Source: Bacteroidales bacterium (GTDB lineage Bacteria > Bacteroidota > Bacteroidia > Bacteroidales > GCA-2711565). Taken from it: DNA of 58,417 nucleotides. The first letter of the stretch is position 1; every line of letters starts with the position of its first letter. Shown here one piece after another: positions 52,540-58,417 of the stretch. The position numbers and the translations under genes were made by a program. The notes beneath the pieces are model-generated. The model was not told the origin of the DNA and did not search any database. It saw only the letters and a program-made list of their open reading frames with translations. The stretch spans positions 1 through 58,417 of the forward strand of contig JANQLW010000069.1 of NCBI GenBank assembly GCA_028280405.1, given 5' to 3'.

Positions 52540-53820
52540 CTACAATTCTTCCCCTATTAAATAAGGATTCCTTCCTTCTTTTATCCCAATAATTCGTACG
52601 CACTTAAATTGATTGGTTTCTATATCATTTGTCTTAAATCTAACAGGAACATATAGATCACCATATCCTTTTGCCGTTTTGTTAGCAATAGATTCTATAA
52701 GGACTGTTTGTTCTTTTCCAATAAGGGATTTGTAATAATTGGTCTTCGATTGGGCAGCTTGCTCATGAATTATTCGGCTTCTTTCATTTTTTGTTTTCTC
52801 AGAAATCTGAATTAAAGAAGCCGCGCGAGTTCCTTCCCTTATTGAATATTTAAATGTATGAATATGGCTAAACCCGATTTGATTTACTATCTCTATGCTT
52901 TGCTGGAAATCATTTTCGGTTTCTTCCGGAAAACCAACAATTAAATCTGTGGTTAAATTAAAATCAGGATAAGTTGTTTTTATCTTATTAGTCATTTTTA
53001 AAAATGACTGAATATTATACATTCTTCTCATTTTTAATAAGACCTTATTTGATCCACTTTGCAAGCATAAATGCAAATGCGGCATTAATTTCGGATATTT
53101 GAAAAGTTCAATGAGTTTATCTCCAAATCCATCTGGTTCAATGGATGATATTCTTACCCTGAACTCACCATCTATATTCAGAATTTTTTCCACTAAACTT
53201 TCAAAATTGACCCCTTCATATTCATATCTTCCAATATTAACGCCTGTTAAAATAATTTCTTTGAACCCGAATTTAATAACCTCTTTTATATTATTAATAA
53301 TATCTTCTATCGGGCGGCTGATAGCTCTTCCTCTTACCTTTGGAATGATACAAAATGTACAGAAATTATCACAACCATCCTGAATTTTGATCATTGCACG
53401 GGTATGTAATGTTTTGGAAGCCGGTTCATAAGTAAATTGATCAAAGCTTGATTTTACAGGGTGAAAAGTTTCCCCTTTATAGTGGGCATCTATTAAATTA
53501 AAAATAGAACTCTTCTGCTTATTCTCAATATAGTATACATTTTCTGCAGTATGATCAAATTTATGTAAATGGTTATTTACCATACATCCGGTAATTATAA
53601 CTAATGATCTGTTTTGTTTTCTAAGTGCTTTATTAATTTCCTGTCTGGATTTTTTATCTCCCTGATTGGTAACTGTACAGGTATTAATAATATAAGCATC
53701 TGCTTTGGAGTCAAAATCAACAATAGTATAGTTGTTTTTGTCGAATTTCGATACCAAAGCATCGGTTTCAAATTGATTTAACCGACAACCCAATGTTCTA
53801 AATGCTACTTTTTTATTCAT
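52540..53820 (-). CDS. mtaB: tRNA t6A37 methylthiotransferase MtaB
   Basis: 426 residues from the ATG at 53820 (MNKKVAFRTLGCRLNQFETD); an in-frame start at 53832 adds four residues. GCRLNQ is the MtaB-type N-terminal cysteine motif. The radical-SAM motif is in QDGCDNFCTFCIIPKVRGRAIS, and a TRAM domain ends the protein. It adds a methylthio group to t6A at tRNA position 37. It overlaps the miaB stop by 8 nt. Confidence 0.93.
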   Translation of the reverse strand: MNKKVAFRTLGCRLNQFETDALVSKFDKNNYTIVDFDSKADAYIINTCTVTNQGDKKSRQEINKALRKQNRSLVIITGCMVNNHLHKFDHTAENVYYIENKQKSSIFNLIDAHYKGETFHPVKSSFDQFTYEPASKTLHTRAMIKIQDGCDNFCTFCIIPKVRGRAISRPIEDIINNIKEVIKFGFKEIILTGVNIGRYEYEGVNFESLVEKILNIDGEFRVRISSIEPDGFGDKLIELFKYPKLMPHLHLCLQSGSNKVLLKMRRMYNIQSFLKMTNKIKTTYPDFNLTTDLIVGFPEETENDFQQSIEIVNQIGFSHIHTFKYSIREGTRAASLIQISEKTKNERSRIIHEQAAQSKTNYYKSLIGKEQTVLIESIANKTAKGYGDLYVPVRFKTNDIETNQFKCVRIIGIKEGRNPYLIGEEL

Positions 53821-55168
53821 AATGATACTCAAGCTTTTCAGTCACTAATTGCCCTTCAATTGAAAATTTAGCAGCATCAGTAATTTTAATGTCACAGAAT
53901 TTTCCAATAAGATTTTCTGCATTGGATTTGAATCTAAGTACAATCTTTCCTTCTGTTAAAGCAGTATAATATTGATCTTTTTTGTCTCTTCCTGTAACAA
54001 GTACTTTAAGGGTTTTCCCAATTAATCTTTGATTATATTGATAAATGTGTTTTTGAAGAATATCTGTCAGATGATGAAGCCTCTTTTTCTTAATATTATG
54101 AGGAACATCATCTACCCATCTTGAGCTCGTTGCTCCTGGCCTTTGTGAATACATCGCAATATAGGCCATGTTAAATTTGAATTCTTCCATTGCTTTACAG
54201 GTATTTTCAAAATGAGTTTTTTCTTCCCCTGTAAAACCAACAATAATATCTGTAAACACAGTTGCTTTAGGAATGGTGTTGCGTATTTTATGTATAATCC
54301 TACGATATTGGGAAACCGAATGCTTCCTGTTCATCCTGATTAATACTTTATCATCACCTGATTGTAGTGGGAGGTGAATTTGTTTTGCTAAACACTTATA
54401 TTTCGCTACAACATCTATTACTTCATCAGTCATATCACGAGGATGAGGTGAAGTAAAATATACCCAGAAATCTCTATTTGATTGCTCTCCCAACTCTCCA
54501 ATCTTTCTAAGCAGGTCAGGAAAGCTTAATTCATGGCCTTCTTTCTCTAAACCATATGAGTTTACATTTTGCCCAAGAAGTGTAATGCTTTTATAATTAT
54601 GATCAATCAGAGTTTTTACTTCCTGAAGGATTTCATCTGAAGGCCGAGAAACTTCTCTGCCCCTGGTATATGGAACTGCACAAAAAGTGCAAAATTTATC
54701 ACATCCGTTTTGGATAGGGACATAAGCTTCAAAATCAGAATTGTACTGTGGGCTGATTTTCCAAAAATCTTCTATATGTTCGTTTTTTTCGGATGAGTTA
54801 AATAAGCCATTTAATGACATTGGTGTTACTACTCCGTATTGATTGAGAATTTCAGGAAGTTGGTTTAATTCACTCATCGGGAAAACGATATCGAATAATT
54901 TTAAGAACTTAGTTCTATCTTCTGCCAGTACACATCCTGATAAAAAGGTTATCAGATGACTATTATCTTTTCGCTTATTCCACTGATTAATTTTAGAATA
55001 AACCTTATCAATAGCTTTTTGCCTGACTGAGCAAGCGATAATACCTAATAAATTTGCCTCTTTTTCATCTTCGGTATATACATATCCATGCTTTTCCAAT
55101 AATGAATTTACCCGTTCGCTATCGGAAATATTCATCTGGCATCCTAATGATATTAAATGGTATTTCAT
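53813..55168 (-). CDS. miaB: tRNA-2-methylthio-N6-dimethylallyladenosine synthase MiaB
   Basis: 451 residues. Auxiliary-cluster cysteines are in ISLGCQMNISDSER, IIACSVRQKA and FLSGCVLAED. The radical-SAM motif is NGCDKFCTFCAVPYTRGREVSRP, and a C-terminal TRAM domain (IGKTLKVLVTGRDKKD) follows. The QMN sequence separates it from MtaB. It methylthiolates i6A37. Both genes of the pair act on A37 of different tRNAs. Confidence 0.94.
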   Translation of the reverse strand: MKYHLISLGCQMNISDSERVNSLLEKHGYVYTEDEKEANLLGIIACSVRQKAIDKVYSKINQWNKRKDNSHLITFLSGCVLAEDRTKFLKLFDIVFPMSELNQLPEILNQYGVVTPMSLNGLFNSSEKNEHIEDFWKISPQYNSDFEAYVPIQNGCDKFCTFCAVPYTRGREVSRPSDEILQEVKTLIDHNYKSITLLGQNVNSYGLEKEGHELSFPDLLRKIGELGEQSNRDFWVYFTSPHPRDMTDEVIDVVAKYKCLAKQIHLPLQSGDDKVLIRMNRKHSVSQYRRIIHKIRNTIPKATVFTDIIVGFTGEEKTHFENTCKAMEEFKFNMAYIAMYSQRPGATSSRWVDDVPHNIKKKRLHHLTDILQKHIYQYNQRLIGKTLKVLVTGRDKKDQYYTALTEGKIVLRFKSNAENLIGKFCDIKITDAAKFSIEGQLVTEKLEYHYE

Positions 55169-55179
55169 TTTATGCTGAT

Positions 55180-55899
55180 TTAGAAATATACCTCAGAGTG
55201 CAGGTTTTCTGAGGGCATACCTTGTTCTAATAAAATATCATAAGCTGCATGAATCATATCACAGTTACCACATAAGTATACCTGAAAATCTTTATCAACA
55301 GGGTTTTTTTTAAGATATTCGGTTAACCTTCCGAAATAATCGCCTTTATCTCCACGTGTAGTACATAAGGTATGCCTGGAAGGATCATATTCATTTCTGC
55401 CATAGCCTTCAAATGCATAGCGAACACTATGGATCAGTTGATAGTTCAGGTTTGGATAAGTTCGGATGAAGCTTCTGAAAGGGGCAATTCCTGTACCGCT
55501 TGCAAGGAATAAGTATTTATTGTTCTGACGATCTTCTTTATCAATTCTGAAATACCCAATAGGCCTTTCGAAATAAAGATAATCTCCTACAGAACATTGT
55601 TTTAGTTGCTTGGAAACGAATCCGTCTTCTACTTCTTTAACTAAAACTTCAATATAGTCGTCATGTTCTCCACTGTATATTGAATACTGTCTGGTTGAAT
55701 CTGATGTACGGCCTAAAGCAATATGTTGCCCGGCTTTAAATTTTATTCCTTTTCTTTCTAACCTGATAATATATGTGGAGCTGGTTAAATTAATTACTTT
55801 TAGAACCTTTAATTGCTTTGAATGATCATAAGTGAAGTCTTTGCCCAGGCCTTCTGACAATTTTGTTGCTTTATTATTATATATATTGATAAAACTCAT
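55180..55899 (-). CDS. Ferredoxin-NADP(+) reductase-like flavoprotein
   Basis: 239 residues. FAD binding motif RQYSIYSG (RxYS), NAD(P) site ASGTGIAPFRSFIRTYP, C-terminal YLCGNCDMIHAAYDILLEQGM and the terminal aromatic SEVYF. It has no ferredoxin domain of its own. It may reduce a ferredoxin or flavodoxin; next to miaB it could supply electrons to the radical-SAM enzymes, which is inference. It begins 12 nt before miaB on the same strand. Confidence 0.9.
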   Translation of the reverse strand: MSFINIYNNKATKLSEGLGKDFTYDHSKQLKVLKVINLTSSTYIIRLERKGIKFKAGQHIALGRTSDSTRQYSIYSGEHDDYIEVLVKEVEDGFVSKQLKQCSVGDYLYFERPIGYFRIDKEDRQNNKYLFLASGTGIAPFRSFIRTYPNLNYQLIHSVRYAFEGYGRNEYDPSRHTLCTTRGDKGDYFGRLTEYLKKNPVDKDFQVYLCGNCDMIHAAYDILLEQGMPSENLHSEVYF

Positions 55900-56085
55900 T
55901 GTATTTTCTAATTAAAAATGGTCTAAATAAAAATAAATGCAAAGAAATAAAATAATTGGCATATATTCAAGTGATTGTCTTTAAATGTTGTGGAGGCTAT
56001 TTGTAGAATTATCTTCGGTAAAATTTAGCATATGTCAGGGCTTTTTCCTTATTTTGAATTCTGAATTATTTGAAAGATAGAATAT

Positions 56086-57369
56086 ATGAATCAACTTAGC
56101 CCTCCATTGTCGAATAAGAACTCTTATACTTTTTCGATTATTATTATTGGTAGTTTGTTTTTTATTTTCGGATTTGTTACATGGCTGAATGCGACCCTGA
56201 TTCCATATCTAAAAATAGCTTGTGAACTTAAAACAGATACGGAAGCTTATCTTGTGGCTTCTGCTTTTTATATATCATACTTTTTTATGGCACTTCCTTC
56301 TTCCTGGGTTTTAAAAAAGACTGGGTTTAAGAGTGGAATGTCTTTGGGGCTTTTTGTGATGGCCATCGGCTCTCTCATCTTTATACCTGCGGCATTAAGC
56401 AGAACTTATAGTTTGTTTCTTTTCGGATTGTTTGTGCAGGGAACAGGCTTATCTGTTTTGCAAACTGCATCAAATCCATATGTTACTATTTTAGGTCCGA
56501 TTGAAAGTGCCGCAAAACGAATTAGTATCATGGGTATTGCCAATAAAGTTGCAGGAATTATCAGTCCGGCAATTTTAGGTGTAATTGTTTTAAAGGATAT
56601 AGATTCATTAGTTGAAAAACTTGGTGGAATGGACCTTGCAGCGAAAGCTCAGGAATTAGATGCCTTATCTGAAAGGGTAATATTCCCATATGTATGTATG
56701 GCAGTTGTATTAGTAATTTTATCTGTCATCATTAAGTATATTTCTTTACCTGAGGTTAATGAAGAAAAAATTGTAGAATCATCTGATCAAAGAGAAAGCA
56801 TATTTAAATACACTTATTTATGGATCGGAGTTTTAGCATTGTTTTTATACGTTGGGGTAGAAGTAATTGCAGTAGATTCATTAATCCCTTATGGAACTTT
56901 TTTGGGATTTGAATTTCAGGAAGCTAAATTTTTTGCATCCTTTACATTAGGGGGAATGGTAGTAGGATATGTGCTGGGAATACTCTTAATTCCTGACTAT
57001 ATAAGCCAGGAAAATGCATTGAAATGGTCGGCTGTACTAGGAGTTTTGTTTTCTGTTATAGCAATATTCACAACAGGTTATCTAAGTGTTATTTCAATTG
57101 CATTACTAGGATTTGCAAATGCTATAATGTGGCCGGCAATCTGGCCTTTGGCAATTGAAGGATTGGGTAAGTATACTAAAACCGGTGCTGCATTACTCAT
57201 TATGGCTATTGCCGGAGGAGCTATTTTACCAATTGCTTATGGTGCACTAGCTGATATTCCTGAAATTGCTTCACAAAAAGCTTATGTAATCTTAATCCCT
57301 TGTTATTTATTTATTCTTTACTTTGCAACCAAAGGCCATTTGGTTGGAAAAATTAAACATTCAAAATAG
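56086..57369 (+). CDS. FHS-family sugar:H+ symporter (FucP/GluP-like MFS)
   Basis: 427 residues with about twelve membrane spans. FFIFGFVTWLNATLIPYLKIACEL is the FHS family opening. GTGLSVLQTASNPYVTILGP and the late NAIMWPAIWPLAIEGLGKYTKTGAALLIMAIAGGAI block are typical of glucose/galactose or fucose carriers of Bacteroidota. The sugar cannot be stated. It is followed by a sugar nucleotidyltransferase gene 23 nt downstream. Confidence 0.92.
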   Translation: MNQLSPPLSNKNSYTFSIIIIGSLFFIFGFVTWLNATLIPYLKIACELKTDTEAYLVASAFYISYFFMALPSSWVLKKTGFKSGMSLGLFVMAIGSLIFIPAALSRTYSLFLFGLFVQGTGLSVLQTASNPYVTILGPIESAAKRISIMGIANKVAGIISPAILGVIVLKDIDSLVEKLGGMDLAAKAQELDALSERVIFPYVCMAVVLVILSVIIKYISLPEVNEEKIVESSDQRESIFKYTYLWIGVLALFLYVGVEVIAVDSLIPYGTFLGFEFQEAKFFASFTLGGMVVGYVLGILLIPDYISQENALKWSAVLGVLFSVIAIFTTGYLSVISIALLGFANAIMWPAIWPLAIEGLGKYTKTGAALLIMAIAGGAILPIAYGALADIPEIASQKAYVILIPCYLFILYFATKGHLVGKIKHSK

Positions 57370-57392
57370 TACATTAATATTTAAAATAATTT

Positions 57393-58292
57393 ATGAAGCC
57401 TACATTATTGATTTTAGCTGCCGGATTAGGAAATAGATATGGTGGTGTTAAGCAGATGGACAAAATTGGTCCTTCAGGAGAGAGTATCATTGATTATTCA
57501 ATTTTTGATGCCATACGAGCTGGTTTTGGGAAAGTTGTATTTGTAATAAATAAGAAAATAGAAAAAGATTTTAAAGAGGTCTTTGAGCCTAAATTAAACG
57601 GGGAAATAAAAACTGAGTATGTACTTCAGGAAATTGATAGTTTACCTTTAGGATTCAAAGTCCCAAAAGACAGAGTAAAACCATGGGGAACAGCGCATGC
57701 GATATTAGCTGCCAGAGATGTTATTAATGAACCTTTCGCAGTAATTAATGCTGACGACTTTTATGGAAAAGGATCTTACCAGACGATAGCTGATTATTTT
57801 AAGACCAATGAAAATGATTTTTGTATGGTAGGCTTTCAATTGAATAAAACAATTTCAGAATCAGGCACCGTTTCAAGAGGGGTTTGCTCTACAAATAAGG
57901 ATCATTTTTTAACAGATGTAGTTGAGTATACACAAATTCAACAATCGAGTAATGGCATTGAGTTTATTGACGAAAATGATGATGTAAAACCTCTCGATCC
58001 TGAAAGGATTGTATCAATGAATTTTTGGGGATTTACACCTGTTATTTTTGAATATATTCATAAAGGATTTAAGGCTTTTCTTAAAGAGAATATTGACAAC
58101 CCAAAGTCTGAGTATTATATCCCGACTATAGTTTCTGATTTAGTCAATGCGAAGCAAGCGAGGGTAAAAGTATTGGAATGCAAAGATCAATGGTTTGGTG
58201 TAACTTATAAAGAAGATCGCCCGAATGTTGTAAAAAGTATTAATCAATTGGTAGAGGATGGTGATTATCCTACGAATGTTTGGGAGAAATGA
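57393..58292 (+). CDS. Sugar-phosphate nucleotidyltransferase
   Basis: 299 residues. The pyrophosphorylase motif is LILAAGLGNRYGGVKQMDKIGPSGESIIDYSI, a variant of GxGxR with the lysine, followed by KPWGTAHAILAARDVI and AVINADDFYGKGSY with the metal-binding Asp. It activates a sugar phosphate with an NTP. Proximity to the sugar symporter suggests the two share a substrate. Which sugar or nucleotide is unknown. Confidence 0.88.
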   Translation: MKPTLLILAAGLGNRYGGVKQMDKIGPSGESIIDYSIFDAIRAGFGKVVFVINKKIEKDFKEVFEPKLNGEIKTEYVLQEIDSLPLGFKVPKDRVKPWGTAHAILAARDVINEPFAVINADDFYGKGSYQTIADYFKTNENDFCMVGFQLNKTISESGTVSRGVCSTNKDHFLTDVVEYTQIQQSSNGIEFIDENDDVKPLDPERIVSMNFWGFTPVIFEYIHKGFKAFLKENIDNPKSEYYIPTIVSDLVNAKQARVKVLECKDQWFGVTYKEDRPNVVKSINQLVEDGDYPTNVWEK

Positions 58293-58417
58293 TCTGAGGT
58301 ATAAGATAAATTAATAGGCATGTCATCCTGAGAGTTCACCTAATTTTATTAGGCATAATGAGAAAATGACAGAAAATGTCCTAAACGGGCAAGGTAGCAT
58401 AAATGTTATTGCTAATA
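58293..58417. other. Non-coding right edge
   Basis: After the nucleotidyltransferase stop there is no open frame. I see no supported feature before the window ends. Confidence 0.5.

Overview
The window is chromosomal DNA from a low-GC member of the Bacteroidota. The evidence is promoter-like boxes of the TTG / TAnnTTTG type, a GldB-family lipoprotein, PorT-like barrels, a CCDC81-like HU/SPOR protein, a FHS-family sugar transporter, B12 riboswitches in front of TonB-dependent uptake genes, and the family-typical forms of MenB, NadE and urocanate hydratase. The genus cannot be fixed from the sequence.

Layout. 0.3-5.8 kb: a PHP/UvrD fusion helicase and a secreted TPR protein. 5.8-13.9 kb: a corrinoid uptake and salvage cluster. 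One cobalamin riboswitch precedes an ABC importer (btuF-btuC-btuD-like); a second precedes a BtuB-like receptor followed by cobU, cobT, cobS and cobC. 13.8-21.6 kb, minus strand: menaquinone genes menE, menC, menA, menB, menD, menF and a hotdog thioesterase (menI-like). A repeat-filled gap of about 650 bp separates menB from menD. 21.7-39.3 kb: housekeeping genes (comM/yifB, gldB-like, two outer-membrane barrels, nadE, a NifU domain, mrp, an alkyltransferase-like protein, trmB, HU/SPOR, csaA, deoxynucleoside kinase, GH3, ispE, lptG, tgt, GT2, ECF sigma factor). 39.4-41.4 kb: urocanate hydratase.

41.4-50.0 kb is the unusual part: a compact type II-C-like CRISPR-Cas locus. From left to right it holds a REP-like palindrome, a small inverted-repeat element, a tracrRNA on the minus strand, a very large Cas9 (1755 aa) with all expected catalytic residues, a REP-associated HUH/Y1 transposase-like gene (RAYT), cas1, cas2, a second small inverted-repeat element, and an array of six identical 47-bp repeats with five spacers. 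The RAYT gene carries, exactly in frame, a copy of the palindrome that lies on the other side of cas9. The tracrRNA anti-repeat shows that crRNAs are read from the minus strand. On that strand every repeat contains a Bacteroidota-type promoter, so each crRNA may have its own start.

50.0-58.4 kb: a BlaI/M56 (BlaR1-like) pair with three copies of an AACTAA-N4-TTAGTT operator, an 0.8-kb non-coding stretch, mtaB and miaB methylthiotransferases, a ferredoxin-NADP reductase-like flavoprotein, and a FHS sugar transporter with a sugar nucleotidyltransferase.

All assignments were made by reading the sequence. No search, fold or composition calculation was run.
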